Assembly (NCBI GenBank): GCA_964203655.1 | Contig: CAXNMJ010000004.1 | Span: 141,917-205,916 of the forward strand | Source of the DNA: BACL27 sp947488385 | Lineage (GTDB): Bacteria > Actinomycetota > Acidimicrobiia > Acidimicrobiales > Ilumatobacteraceae | Reading direction: 5' to 3' | Length of the DNA stretch: 64,000 nt | Part shown: positions 45,387 to 54,854 of the stretch, piece by piece | Position numbering within the stretch: the first letter of the stretch is position 1 | How the letters are laid out: each line of letters begins with the position of its first letter | The notes under the pieces: model-generated | Database searches by the model: none | The model's input: the letters and a program-made list of their open reading frames with translations, nothing else | What the model was told of the DNA's origin: nothing | Program-made: the position numbers and the translations under genes

Positions 45387-45947
45387 CTACAAATATTGAC
45401 TGAAGTTTTGTGCCACCATCAGCAGACCAATAATGGTTTTACCGTCAGTGATTTCACCACGCTTGATCATTTCAAGAGTCTCATTAAACGGAATATAACG
45501 AATCGTCATGAATTGCTCTTCTGGTCCGTGACGGTCAACCTTGGTTTCGACGAGATCTGTCGCCAAAAACAAGTCAACCCTTGCATTGCTGATACCAGGA
45601 GCCGACTCATGGCTGCCGATGCTGAGCAAAGTGCCTGCCGTGAACCCAGCTTCTTCTTCAAGTTCACGGCGTGCCGTAATAACCGAGTCTTCACCATGTT
45701 TGTCTCGCATACCTGCAGGAATCTCGAGAGTTTTTTCGTTAAATGGTGGTCGATATTGATTGACCAAAATTACTTGCCGCGCCGATTTCTCACCCAGCAA
45801 AGCGACAATACCGACCGCCCCAGGAGAACTCACGTACGTGCGAGTGAAATCGTTGCCGAGTGGATCAGAAAAACTGCCTTGCACCAAGGACCATGCAGCC
45901 CAAGTATGAACTACTTTTTGTTTCTTGATTTCGAAGTCTGCCGTCAC
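45387..45947 (-). CDS. NUDIX hydrolase, ADP-ribose pyrophosphatase type
   Basis: The Nudix box reads around ARRELEEEAGF (GX5EX7REUXEEXGU with changes at the first Gly region) in the middle of the protein, followed by PGISNARVDLFLATDL, typical of ADP-ribose pyrophosphatases. It probably hydrolyses ADP-ribose or similar. The open frame reaches 46004 inside pyrG, but GTG 45947 has GAGG at the right distance and lies after the pyrG stop, so I use it (186 residues). Confidence 0.9.
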   Translation of the reverse strand: MTADFEIKKQKVVHTWAAWSLVQGSFSDPLGNDFTRTYVSSPGAVGIVALLGEKSARQVILVNQYRPPFNEKTLEIPAGMRDKHGEDSVITARRELEEEAGFTAGTLLSIGSHESAPGISNARVDLFLATDLVETKVDRHGPEEQFMTIRYIPFNETLEMIKRGEITDGKTIIGLLMVAQNFSQYL

Positions 45948-45969
45948 TGCGACAACCTCACAGTTTTGA

Positions 45970-47625
45970 TTAGCGCGATACTGACTGGCTCGGAGTATCA
46001 ACAATCTCGATCGGCAATTGGGCCAGTCTCTGAGTGCGATATTTCAGCGCTGCAGCGATTAGTTCTCTGAACAACGGATGAGGTCGATCGGGCCGACTTT
46101 TGAACTCTGGGTGCGCTTGAGTACCGACCCAGAACGGATGATTCTCAAGTTCAACGAACTCGACAAGCCTCTTGTCTGGCGATGTTCCACTGCACAACAA
46201 ACCAGCTTCTTCAATTCGAGTGCGATAGTTCGAATTGAACTCATAGCGGTGACGATGGCGCTCACTGACAACCGGTTCGCCATAGGCGTTGGCAACTTTT
46301 GTGCCAGGTGTCAAAACGGCGTAATAGGCACCAAGTCGCATCGTGCCACCTTTTTCAGTAACTTCGCGCTGATCATTCATCAGGTCAATCACTGGGTGAG
46401 GTGTTGCCGCATTGAACTCGGTTGAGTTCGCGTCTTTCAAACCCACAACATTTCGCGCAAACTCGACAGTCATAACTTGCATACCCAGACAAAGACCCAA
46501 ACAAGGCACCGAGTTTTCGCGGGCATATTCGGCCGCACGAATTTTGCCTTCGATACCCCGAGGTCCAAAGCCGCCAGGTATCACGATGCCATCAAGCGAA
46601 CCCATCGCTTCGTCTGCCAAAAGCCCTTCAACATCTTCGGCTTGAATCCATGTCACTTCAATTTGGGCGCCATGGTGAAAGCCAGCGTGTTTCAAACTCT
46701 CGATCACCGACAAATAAGCGTCATGCAGATCTACATATTTACCGATCAAACCGATGCGCACTGGCGAGACCGATGCTTCGATGCGGGCAACGAGTTGGCG
46801 CCAATGCGACAAATCAATTGGTGCATCAATTCGCAACACATCGCAAATCACCGTGTCTAGACCTTCATCATGAAAAATCAACGGAAGTTCATAAATGTTT
46901 TTAACATCAACAGCGTTGATCACTGCGCGGTTATCTACGTCGCATTGGTTCGAAATTTTTCGCTTCAACGAATCGCTCAGAGGTTCATCACTTCGACAAA
47001 CGATCACATCTGGCTGAATACCACGGCTACGCAACTCGGTGACGCTGTGTTGTGTCGGTTTTGACTTTTGCTCACCACTTGGGCCGATGAACGGCACCAA
47101 AGTCACATGCACATAACAGACGTTGTCACGACCAACTTCGTTTCTGAACTGACGAATCGCTTCAAGAAACGGCAAAATCTCAATGTCACCGACTGTGCCA
47201 CCAACTTCTGTAATCACCACATCAACTTCGTCGTTAACCAGGCGGTGAATGCGACGCTTAATCTCGTCGGTTACGTGCGGGATGACCTGAACGGTACGAC
47301 CGAGGTAATCGCCGCGACGCTCAGCGGCAAGCACTGACTGATAAATAGAACCTGTTGTCGCATTTGATGCCCTGGTCAACGGCTCATCAATGAAACGTTC
47401 GTAGTGACCAAGATCTAGATCTGTTTCACCGCCGTCATCAGTAACAAAAACTTCGCCGTGTTCAAACGGGTTCATCGTGCCCGGGTCGACGTTGATATAC
47501 GGATCAAGTTTTTGCATCGTGACGCGCAGTCCGCGCATTTTTAGAAGACGACCAAGTGAAGATGCGGTCAAACCTTTGCCGAGTCCGCTGGCGACACCGC
47601 CCGTTACAAATACGTGCTTTGGCAC
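45970..47625 (-). CDS. pyrG: CTP synthase
   Basis: PyrG aminates UTP to CTP with glutamine. The synthetase domain has the N-terminal P-loop VFVTGGVASGLGKG and the KLDPYINVDPGTMNPFEHGE stretch (20 residues). The C-terminal glutaminase domain has the nucleophile Cys in CLGLCLGMQ near residue 385 and the His/Glu pair in QAHPEFKSRP near 520. The start is GTG 47625. Upstream, TGTGGA/TCCACA around 47653-47668 forms a small hairpin of unknown role. Confidence 0.96.
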   Translation of the reverse strand: MPKHVFVTGGVASGLGKGLTASSLGRLLKMRGLRVTMQKLDPYINVDPGTMNPFEHGEVFVTDDGGETDLDLGHYERFIDEPLTRASNATTGSIYQSVLAAERRGDYLGRTVQVIPHVTDEIKRRIHRLVNDEVDVVITEVGGTVGDIEILPFLEAIRQFRNEVGRDNVCYVHVTLVPFIGPSGEQKSKPTQHSVTELRSRGIQPDVIVCRSDEPLSDSLKRKISNQCDVDNRAVINAVDVKNIYELPLIFHDEGLDTVICDVLRIDAPIDLSHWRQLVARIEASVSPVRIGLIGKYVDLHDAYLSVIESLKHAGFHHGAQIEVTWIQAEDVEGLLADEAMGSLDGIVIPGGFGPRGIEGKIRAAEYARENSVPCLGLCLGMQVMTVEFARNVVGLKDANSTEFNAATPHPVIDLMNDQREVTEKGGTMRLGAYYAVLTPGTKVANAYGEPVVSERHRHRYEFNSNYRTRIEEAGLLCSGTSPDKRLVEFVELENHPFWVGTQAHPEFKSRPDRPHPLFRELIAAALKYRTQRLAQLPIEIVDTPSQSVSR

Positions 47626-47701
47626 TTCGGGCTCCCGTCTGAGTTGTTAGGTGTGGAAAAATCCACAGTGACTATGACGGAAGATAAGTATATACAGAAA
47701 T

Positions 47702-49291
47702 CTAGGTACGACGTTTCTTGGGGCTCGAAGCCGACAGCAAGTCGCGGGCATGTTCAATCGCCGACCCTTGGGCAACACCGCCTGAGAGCATTCGGGCGAT
47801 TTCTGACACCCGATCGTCGCCGTCGAGTGCCGTCGCCATTGCAAAAGTCTGCTTTGCTCGCACAGTTTTGGTTACGTTGACCTGGGTTTGTGCCGCAGCA
47901 GCCACCTGAGCCAAGTGGGTTACGACCAATACTTGATGTCGCTGACCTAAGTCTGCCAATGCGTTGGCTACCGCAACAGCGGCCGTGCCACCGATACCGG
48001 CATCAACTTCGTCGAACACGAGCGTGCCCGGAGCTTGGGTCAAGACAAGTCGCAACGCCAACATGGTTCGCGCCAACTCACCGCCTGAGGCAACTTTTGT
48101 CAACGGCAACAGAGGCGACCCCGGGTTGGCCGACAGCAAGACAACAACTTCGTCGCCTGGGTCATCACCCACGGTTATCGCCAACGAGGCATTGTTCATC
48201 GCCAAACTTTTGAGATGCGCTTCAACTGCGCTTGCCAGTTTTGGTGCTGCGGCTCGACGCTTTGCACCTACAGCCTTCTCGGCTTTTGCCAATTCGGCAA
48301 GCGCACTTTTACGCTCGGCATCAAGTTCACTCGCCCGCTGTTCGAAACCTTGCAAATCAGCAAGTCGCTCGCCGACCTCTTGGCCATATTTAATGACATC
48401 AGCCAACGACTCGCCATACTTTCGTCGCAAATCAACCAGCAACTGGCGACGCTTACGAATCTCTTCAAGTCGCTGCGGGTCTTCTTCTGTGGATTCTGCT
48501 TTTGCCCGCAAATCGCTAGCAACATCGCTGAGTTCTTGCTGCAGGGCGCGAAGCCGAACTGTCAAATCGTTTAATGCGTCGCGATGTCCGAGAGCCGAAA
48601 TCGCTTGGGCCAAACCGTCGCCTGCCCCACCGTCGTCGGCGATCGCCGCAACCGACTGCCACAACGCCTCTCGGTGTGCAACTGCGTCAGCCAGCAAATC
48701 TTCTTCACGCTCAAGTTCTTGGTCTTCATTGGCGTCAGTCAAGTTGGCGCCTGAAATTTCTTCAACTTGAAAAGACAACAAATCGATTTCGCGGGCTCGG
48801 GCTCGCTCATCACCACCAATTAGAGCCAAGTTGGCATCAATCTCGGTCAATTTTGCTCGGGCCGCACGTAACTCGGTTAAGTCAACACCCGCGAAAACGT
48901 CTAGCGCCATGCGTTGGGCAGACTGACTAAGCAAACTTTGGTGGGCATGCTGACCGTGCAAATCGACGAGTGTTGCGCCTTGCTCTGCCAAATTGCCGAC
49001 TGTAGCTAGTCGACCATTTACATATGCCCGCGATCGCCCATCAAGTGGAATAACCCGAGCCAGAACAATTTCGCCGTCTTGATCAACAAAGCGACCCTCA
49101 ACTCGAGCCTCTTGCGCACCGGGACGAACGATGCTTGCATCGGCGCGACCACCCACGAGCAAACTGATCGCCTCGACCAACATTGTCTTACCCGCGCCGG
49201 TCTCACCAGTCAGGGCGGTTAAACCATTTGTTAAAACAATTTCAAGCTTCTCAATCACACCCAAATTTTCGATGCGCAACTCACTGAGCAC
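47702..49291 (-). CDS. recN: DNA repair protein RecN
   Basis: An SMC-like ATPase that acts at double-strand breaks. Walker A is TGETGAGKT near residue 35, a long coiled-coil region covers about residues 150-350, the signature is VASGGELARTM near residue 425, and Walker B is TLVFDEVDAGIGG. GTG 49291 is chosen because it begins LSELRIENLGV, the normal RecN N-terminus, and shares one base with the nadK stop (TAGTG). The longer open frame to 49375 lies inside nadK. Confidence 0.94.
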   Translation of the reverse strand: MLSELRIENLGVIEKLEIVLTNGLTALTGETGAGKTMLVEAISLLVGGRADASIVRPGAQEARVEGRFVDQDGEIVLARVIPLDGRSRAYVNGRLATVGNLAEQGATLVDLHGQHAHQSLLSQSAQRMALDVFAGVDLTELRAARAKLTEIDANLALIGGDERARAREIDLLSFQVEEISGANLTDANEDQELEREEDLLADAVAHREALWQSVAAIADDGGAGDGLAQAISALGHRDALNDLTVRLRALQQELSDVASDLRAKAESTEEDPQRLEEIRKRRQLLVDLRRKYGESLADVIKYGQEVGERLADLQGFEQRASELDAERKSALAELAKAEKAVGAKRRAAAPKLASAVEAHLKSLAMNNASLAITVGDDPGDEVVVLLSANPGSPLLPLTKVASGGELARTMLALRLVLTQAPGTLVFDEVDAGIGGTAAVAVANALADLGQRHQVLVVTHLAQVAAAAQTQVNVTKTVRAKQTFAMATALDGDDRVSEIARMLSGGVAQGSAIEHARDLLSASSPKKRRT

Positions 49292-50160
49292 TATTCGTCT
49301 CCTAAACCAAATTTTGCGCGCACGATTTGATGAAACTTTGGTTGCTGCGTAAAGCGAACAAAGTGTGCCGAACAACTATCGGCTTCATAACTTACGACGT
49401 CACCCTGATCAAGACTTGCAACGTGGCGACCATCAATTGCGAGTTCTGCAGGTCGTGTGCCAACAACTTGCATGCTCAACGTTTCAGTTGGACCAAGCAC
49501 AAGACTGCGGTCAAACAACATGTGCGGAGAAACCGGCGTCAACAACATCGCCTTGTGGCGCGGCGAAACAACAGGACCTCGTGCAGACATTGAATATGCA
49601 GTTGACCCAGTGGGTGTTGCAACGATTACGCCGTCAGCAGAATAGCGAGCAAAAACTTCGTGATTGATCGTGACGTCAAGCCACACAGTGTGACCAGACT
49701 GTTGACGCTCGATCACGGCTTCGTTCAACGCCCGCCAAGTTTGACTCTTGTTCTTCGACTTCAATGTGACTGCCAACATCATTCGCTCATCGAGAACAAT
49801 CACACTTTTCTCGTCACGTTTGATCCACTTTTCAAGGCGATCAATCAAGTCTTCAGGTTCAATCTCAGTCAAATAGCCGAGCGTCCCCATGTTTACTCCC
49901 AAGATTGGCACGGGCGCACCACCCAACAATTCAACTGAACGCAGAATTGTTCCGTCACCACCAAGACTGATCAATAAATCTGCATCTTGCGCCGATCGAT
50001 CCGATCCAAATTCATCAAGACCCAATGCACTTGCATCACCTTTGGGCATCCACATCTGGTGGCCATTTTTCTTCAGCCATTTTTCTGCTTGGCGAATCAG
50101 CGGCACGACCTCTTGTCGCGTGTGGTGTGCAACAACCACGACATTCACTGCAGAACTCAT
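49291..50160 (-). CDS. nadK: NAD kinase
   Basis: NadK phosphorylates NAD to NADP. The GGDGTILRS motif lies near residue 65, NMGTLGYLTE near 90, and GSTAYSMSARGP near residue 170 with the family's Ser-rich turn. The open frame runs to 50235, but ATG 50160 (MSSAVNVVVVAHHTR) lies after the tlyA stop and gives the usual length of 289. It sits between tlyA and recN, as in most Actinobacteria. Confidence 0.95.
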   Translation of the reverse strand: MSSAVNVVVVAHHTRQEVVPLIRQAEKWLKKNGHQMWMPKGDASALGLDEFGSDRSAQDADLLISLGGDGTILRSVELLGGAPVPILGVNMGTLGYLTEIEPEDLIDRLEKWIKRDEKSVIVLDERMMLAVTLKSKNKSQTWRALNEAVIERQQSGHTVWLDVTINHEVFARYSADGVIVATPTGSTAYSMSARGPVVSPRHKAMLLTPVSPHMLFDRSLVLGPTETLSMQVVGTRPAELAIDGRHVASLDQGDVVSYEADSCSAHFVRFTQQPKFHQIVRAKFGLGDE

Positions 50161-50179
50161 ATCTATCAATCTATTGAAT

Positions 50180-50944
50180 TCAAGGCGCGAGTCGGGTGTA
50201 TTTAGCCACAAGCAAAAACTCATGGTTGCCGTCATGGCCCCGAATCGGCGAATCGATTATGCCCTGCACAACACAACCCAGCCCAGTGGCCATTGCCGCA
50301 ACCTCTTGACAAACCCGACTATGAATCGCCGAATCAGTAATCACTCCAGAGGCCTTGTCGGCTTCGTTTTTGCTGGCTTCAAATTGTGGTTTGACTAGCA
50401 CAATCACAATGCCTTCATTTTTTAGAGCGGACAAAATTTGCCCCAGCACTTCGTGTACCGAGATAAACGAAAGGTCGACGACAACGACATCAAACAGCTT
50501 GCCGAAATTCGGCTTGCCTGCTTTTACCAATCGAGATATCTCGCGAGCATTTGTGTTTTCAACAATTACGACACGTGGGTCGTTTGACACTTTTTCGTGC
50601 AACAGGTTCTTGCCGACATCGAGCGCCACAACCTCTTCGGCGCCATGTTGCAAAGCACAATCAGTAAAACCGCCCGTAGATGCACCAACATCGAGTACAC
50701 GTTTGTCTTTAAAATCTAAATTGAATTCGACAATCGCTGCTTCAAGTTTGAAACCACCCCTACTCACAAACTTCGGCGGCACGATCACTAAAAGCTCGTC
50801 GCTTGGCGCAACCATAAAGCCATGCGAAACTGCGATCGCGCCGTTCACAGAAACTATTCGTGCATCAATCGCTTTTTGTGCTTCAGCCTCAGTTTCAACC
50901 AGCAACTTTGCAACAAGTGCTTTGTCTAAACGCACTCGCTTCAA
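50180..50944 (-). CDS. tlyA: TlyA-family rRNA 2'-O-methyltransferase
   Basis: An S4 domain (RLDKALVAKLLVETEAEAQKAI at the N-terminus, quoted in part) precedes an FtsJ-like methyltransferase domain with SRGGFKLEAAI and the SAM motif LDVGASTGGFTDCALQ near residue 85. In Mycobacterium the enzyme methylates 16S and 23S rRNA and affects capreomycin binding. The 254-residue length is typical. It is followed by nadK after 19 bases. Confidence 0.93.
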   Translation of the reverse strand: MKRVRLDKALVAKLLVETEAEAQKAIDARIVSVNGAIAVSHGFMVAPSDELLVIVPPKFVSRGGFKLEAAIVEFNLDFKDKRVLDVGASTGGFTDCALQHGAEEVVALDVGKNLLHEKVSNDPRVVIVENTNAREISRLVKAGKPNFGKLFDVVVVDLSFISVHEVLGQILSALKNEGIVIVLVKPQFEASKNEADKASGVITDSAIHSRVCQEVAAMATGLGCVVQGIIDSPIRGHDGNHEFLLVAKYTRLAP

Positions 50945-51001
50945 TTTGCGACACCTAAATGCTTTGCTAATCCCATCAAATCTTTGACAACCAATTCGAA
51001 C

Positions 51002-51773
51002 TTATGTTGTCGCCTGCAACTCGGCGGCCTCATCTTGATCTACGACACCCGAGAGTGCGAGAGCAAATTTCGCCCCAATAGTTTTGGCAAATGCACCATC
51101 GGTTGAATACCGGTCGCCAATCATCCAACACGAATCTAAATCGCGCAGTTTCAACTCACGACGAACGAGTTCTCCCATCGGTGCATTCGGTTTTCCGGCG
51201 ACAATTGGCGATACACCACTGGCTGTGGCGATGCCCGCCAAGATCGATCCGCCGCCGGGTATGACACCTGTTGAAGTCGGATACGTCGCGTCGTCGTTTG
51301 TGCCGATCAAAATCGCACCCGCACGCACCGCAGCCGACGCACGGCGCATTGACTCAAAATTAAACGTCTTGTGAAAGCCGACAATCACAGCATCAATATT
51401 TGCATCGCTAATTTCTTGTGCATCTTGTGATGAACCGTCATCGGTTCGACCTGCAACTATTGCGCCAACACTTTCAACTGCCTCGACCACGCCGGGCCCA
51501 CCGGCCACCAATACACGTTGACCAGCCTTAAGCAAAGTTGCTGCTGCCCCAGATGAAGTTAAGACGTCGCCCTTGGCTGTGATGCCAATTGATTCGAGCG
51601 TTTTTTCTTGGTCAGCAACCTTGGCGAATGAGTTATTCGTCACGAACAAAACTCGGTGACCCGCTTCACGCAATGCGGCAATCGCTTCAACAGAACCCAG
51701 CAATCGGCTCGTGTGACAACCAAACCACGCCATCTAAATCACAAAGAATCGGTGCCGCCGAAGAATTTTTCAT
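51002..51773 (-). CDS. HAD-IIA phosphatase, reading frame broken
   Basis: A haloacid-dehalogenase-type phosphatase in the position of Rv1692, a glycerol-phosphate phosphatase. From ATG 51773 the frame reads PILCDLDGVVWLSHEPIAG with the nucleophile Asp. The downstream frame has VLFVTNNS, IVAGKPNAPMGELV and MIGDRYSTDGAFA. The two frames join by removing one base from CCC at 51696-51698 (GGG on the coding strand), giving PIAGSVEAIAAL. The rebuilt length is about 256 residues. The downstream frame alone would lack the catalytic Asp. Confidence 0.87.
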
Positions 51774-51814
51774 TGCGGGTTGCCGATTATCACTGTCTCT
51801 GCCACCCTTTCAGT

Positions 51815-52981
51815 GTGCCTCAGTTTGAACCCTTCCACGCACTTCGATATTCGCCAAAAGTTTCATTGCAAGACGTTTGCGCTCAACCCTATGACGTGCA
51901 AAGCGATGCAGACCGAACAAATTTCGCATCTCGAAGCCAATACAACATCGTCAACATTGACCTACCACTTGGGTCTGATCCATATCTATTGGCGGCAAAA
52001 CAATTTGCGGATTGGCAACGTGCGGGCATCATTGTTCGCGATGAATTGCCGAGTTTTACTCTCTACCGAATGAAGTTTGCCGACAGCACCGGCAAGCAAC
52101 GCCAAACCGTTGGCGTTATCGGTGCACTAAAAATCGAACCAGAAAAATCATCGGAGGTTTTACCGCACGAGCAAACCACCCCGAAGGCCAAAACCGATCG
52201 GCTCGAGTTGACCCGTGCAACGCATGCAAATCTCTCGCCGATTTGGGGTCTTTCGCTGACAAGCAACTTAACGACCGCTCTTGTCGAGCCCGGCGAGTCG
52301 CTCGGCTCGTTCACAGATGAGAACAATGTTCAACACAGCGTTGAGCGCGTCACCAACAAAGCGCGATGTGCCGTGATCAGCAAACTGATTAGTCAAAGCC
52401 CTGTTGTCATTGCTGACGGTCACCACCGTTATGCGATAAGCCGTACTTTCAGCGCCGAAGCAAAAGATCTTGCCGGTGCAACTTCTGTGCTCTGCTACAT
52501 CAACGAACTCGTAGACGAACAACTCAGTGTTGCCGCTATCCACCGCCTCTATTCAGATGTTGAGTTCACTGCGCTCGTTAACCAACTAGCAAAATATTTT
52601 GAGATCTCAGAATTGCAAAACATTGACGATTCAATTATTTCAAAAATGGACGAACAACAGCACTTAACCCTCGTATCACCCGATGGCGCCGCAAAATTCA
52701 TGAAGCCAAAGCCTGAAATGTTCAACGGTGTACGCAATCTTGATAGTGCGATGCTTGAGCATGCGCTCTCTGCGCTTGATCTCACGGTCGCCTACCAGCA
52801 CGGCTATCGCGAAATTGTCGAGCAACTTGCTACAGCAAAATTCACTGCTGCAGTTTTAATTCGTCCGGTCAGCGTCAGCGAAATTCAGCGCACTGCAAGC
52901 GAAGGTCTGTTGATGCCACCAAAGTCGACATTCTTTACACCCAAACTTCAAACTGGTTTAGTTCTACGCGACCTCAATTAG
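51815..52981 (+). CDS. DUF1015 family protein
   Basis: The 388-residue protein has DUF1015 features: an N-terminal FHALRYSP and QPYDVQ stretch, and the conserved VIADGHHRYAIS segment near residue 200, then an AIHRLYSDVEF part. The family is widespread and its function is not established. GTG 51815 fits the family N-terminus (VPQFEPFHALRY); the open frame runs further back into the divergent HAD gene. Its TAG stop shares its last base with the first tRNA-like repeat. Confidence 0.9.
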   Translation: MPQFEPFHALRYSPKVSLQDVCAQPYDVQSDADRTNFASRSQYNIVNIDLPLGSDPYLLAAKQFADWQRAGIIVRDELPSFTLYRMKFADSTGKQRQTVGVIGALKIEPEKSSEVLPHEQTTPKAKTDRLELTRATHANLSPIWGLSLTSNLTTALVEPGESLGSFTDENNVQHSVERVTNKARCAVISKLISQSPVVIADGHHRYAISRTFSAEAKDLAGATSVLCYINELVDEQLSVAAIHRLYSDVEFTALVNQLAKYFEISELQNIDDSIISKMDEQQHLTLVSPDGAAKFMKPKPEMFNGVRNLDSAMLEHALSALDLTVAYQHGYREIVEQLATAKFTAAVLIRPVSVSEIQRTASEGLLMPPKSTFFTPKLQTGLVLRDLN

Positions 52982-53134
52982 CGACGCCGGGAATCGAAAT
53001 CCACGAAAACCGTCACCAACAATCCTGTCTGGCTTTAAACAGCCAATTCATCACTCGAGTTCAGCGTCCAACATCCCGCCAATCCCCCAGTTTCCGAATA
53101 AGCGTTCACGGGGTCGTACCAAATCCGTACCAAA
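52981..53134. repeat. 154-bp att-like repeat, copy A
   Basis: Begins with GCGACGCCGGGAATCGAA, the reverse complement of a tRNA T-loop/acceptor end, and ends with CGTACCAAATCCGTACCAAA. It aligns with copy B (54015-54168) without gaps; I count 118 of 154 identical, with 20/20 at the left end and 33/34 at the right end. On the minus strand it reads FGTDLVRPRER and 16 more codons, a TGA at 53051-53053, a hairpin (TGGCT/AGCCA, 53030-53045), then the tRNA-like end. This suggests the 3' end of a lost gene followed by an attachment site. Confidence 0.8.
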
Positions 53135-53143
53135 TTCAATTAA

Positions 53144-53974
53144 CTAGATCTCAACAGTTCCTTGAATGCACGCGGTAACTTCGCCACCAATCCAAACCTG
53201 CTTCGACTCATCCAGTGAAACGTGGACTTCACCTGCATGACCCATTGCAATACCCTGAGAAGCCAAATATGGCGGAACAAAACGACCTGCACCTATTAAC
53301 CATTGAGCCATTGATGCATGCAGGCTTCCAGTCACCGGATCTTCAACAGTTACTCCACCCGAGGAATAAAACGCGCGAACTTCATATGCAAAGCGTGACC
53401 CGGCTGGATACGCGCCGATAACTCCCAATGTGAGATTTGTCTTTTGCGGTTTGATCGCCAGCACGTGCTCTGCTGATCCGATTTGAACACCAAGCCAACC
53501 AGGACCGTTATCGATCCAAGCCGAATCAACAATTGCATTCCTGTCAATACCCAGCGATGCTGCTGCCTCTACTACCAGTGACTCATCCACAGGACCACCA
53601 CGCAAAAGTGATGGCGCAGCGAATGACAGTGAATTCCCATCGCGGCGCACATTGATTAGCCCCACTTCACATTCCTGAACAATCGTGCTCTCGCTTCGAG
53701 GTGTTCCGCCATGAATCAACCACGCATATGCAGAACCGAGAGTTGGATGACCTGCAAAGGGCAATTCTTCTGTAGGTGTAAAAAACCTCACGCGGTAATC
53801 AGCAGCAGGGTTTGTCGGAGTCAAAAGGAATGTAGTTTCAGAAAGGTTTGTCCATCGTGCAAACTGTTGCATCTCACCATCTTCGAGACCATCACAATCA
53901 ACAACCACTGCTACGGGATTGCCCCGATATGGCTTGCTGGAGAAAACATCTATCTGGGTGAATCGGCGTTGCAC
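53144..53974 (-). CDS. PhzF-like isomerase/epimerase, cargo of cassette 1
   Basis: A 276-residue PhzF/YddE-type protein of the diaminopimelate-epimerase fold. Family stretches are the N-terminal VDVFSSKPYRGNPVAVV-like segment (IDVFSSKPYRGNPVAVV), the NLSETTFLL strand with the catalytic Glu, FAGHPTLGSAYAW, and VEDPVTGSLHASMAQWL near residue 220. PhzF isomerises a phenazine precursor, but most homologues have other or unknown substrates. No phenazine genes are nearby. It lies alone between repeats A and B and its TAG lies ten bases from copy A. Confidence 0.92.
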   Translation of the reverse strand: MQRRFTQIDVFSSKPYRGNPVAVVVDCDGLEDGEMQQFARWTNLSETTFLLTPTNPAADYRVRFFTPTEELPFAGHPTLGSAYAWLIHGGTPRSESTIVQECEVGLINVRRDGNSLSFAAPSLLRGGPVDESLVVEAAASLGIDRNAIVDSAWIDNGPGWLGVQIGSAEHVLAIKPQKTNLTLGVIGAYPAGSRFAYEVRAFYSSGGVTVEDPVTGSLHASMAQWLIGAGRFVPPYLASQGIAMGHAGEVHVSLDESKQVWIGGEVTACIQGTVEI

Positions 53975-54009
53975 GTGGACAATTCTGTCACGCTCTCGTC
54001 AATGAACAA

Positions 54010-54168
54010 TGGAGGCGACGCCGGGAATCGAAATCCAAGGAAAACGTCTCTCTACATCCCGATTGGCTTCAAACAGCCAATCCATCACGCAGCTTGAGCT
54101 TCCCAGGTCTCGCATATCCCTTGCATTCCCGCTGAGCGTTCACGAGGTCGTACCAAATCCGTACCAAA
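54010..54168. repeat. 154-bp att-like repeat, copy B
   Basis: The core 154 bp is 54015-54168. Five bases to its left (TGGAG) extend the tRNA likeness: the minus strand ends ...CCCGGCGTCGCCTCCA, i.e. an acceptor end with discriminator T and encoded CCA, as in tRNA-Cys or tRNA-Gly. The hairpin GATTGGCT/AGCCAATC (54061-54082) is an 8-bp stem with a 6-base loop. The minus-strand tail FGTDLVRPRER, its 16 further codons and the TGA (54085-54087) occupy the same columns as in copy A. Confidence 0.8.
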
Positions 54169-54246
54169 CAGCCAATATGAATGGGTCTTTTGCTCACAGG
54201 ACCATTAATCACATCGGGTTTCCGAAAGATATGACACCATCTTTAT

Positions 54247-54843
54247 GTGGACTTTTTGAATCGAGTTTTGCCATGGGATGGCTGGGGTGGCCGGATTATG
54301 GCGACGGTAATGGCTCGCGGCAACTCAGACATGGAGTTCGCTGCAGTTGAAATGCTCAATCTGAAATCCGACAGCAATGTTGCAATGATCGGATGTGGCC
54401 CAGGCATCGGTGTTGTGGAATGCGCTCGCCGGATATCCAGTGGCATAGTGATCGGTCTCGACCCGTCGATAGTGATGACTGAAAGGACGCGTAAACGTTG
54501 TTGTCGTGCACGAGTTGAGCAAGTAACGAAAGTCGAACGAGCAGCAGCAGAGTCGCTACCTCTATCAGATCGTTCACAAGATGCCGTAGTAAGTGTTAAC
54601 AACATTCAGTTATGGACTAATCGATCTGTTGGTCTTGACGAATGCACTCGCGTCCTCGTTCCTGGAGGAGTGATAGTTGTACTCCTGCATATGTGGGCAA
54701 TCCCAAGCGTTTTGCCCAGACAAGAATGGATCAAGCAGCTATGCGACGACTTATCAGCCCGTGATGTGCATGTTGAAAAACCACGAATACGACGCTTTCG
54801 TTCTGGCAAAGCTTTGGTCCTGATTGGAAAGCGATCAAAGTAA
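54247..54843 (+). CDS. Class I SAM-dependent methyltransferase, cargo of cassette 2
   Basis: The 198-residue protein has the Rossmann methyltransferase core: motif I MIGCGPGIGVVECAR near residue 47, GLDPS as the acidic loop, AAESLPLSDRSQDAV as motif II and LVPGGVIVVLL as motif III. The type resembles UbiE-like small-molecule methyltransferases; the substrate is unknown. The start is GTG 54247. It is the only gene between repeat B and the third tRNA-like fragment and is transcribed opposite to the flanking minus-strand genes. Confidence 0.87.
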   Translation: MDFLNRVLPWDGWGGRIMATVMARGNSDMEFAAVEMLNLKSDSNVAMIGCGPGIGVVECARRISSGIVIGLDPSIVMTERTRKRCCRARVEQVTKVERAAAESLPLSDRSQDAVVSVNNIQLWTNRSVGLDECTRVLVPGGVIVVLLHMWAIPSVLPRQEWIKQLCDDLSARDVHVEKPRIRRFRSGKALVLIGKRSK

Positions 54844-54854
54844 TTTCAGCAAAA

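Noticed and set aside
47653..47668. TGTGGA/TCCACA hairpin as a pyrG riboswitch or attenuator
   Set aside because: The stem is only six bases and no known pyrG control element or T-run accompanies it.
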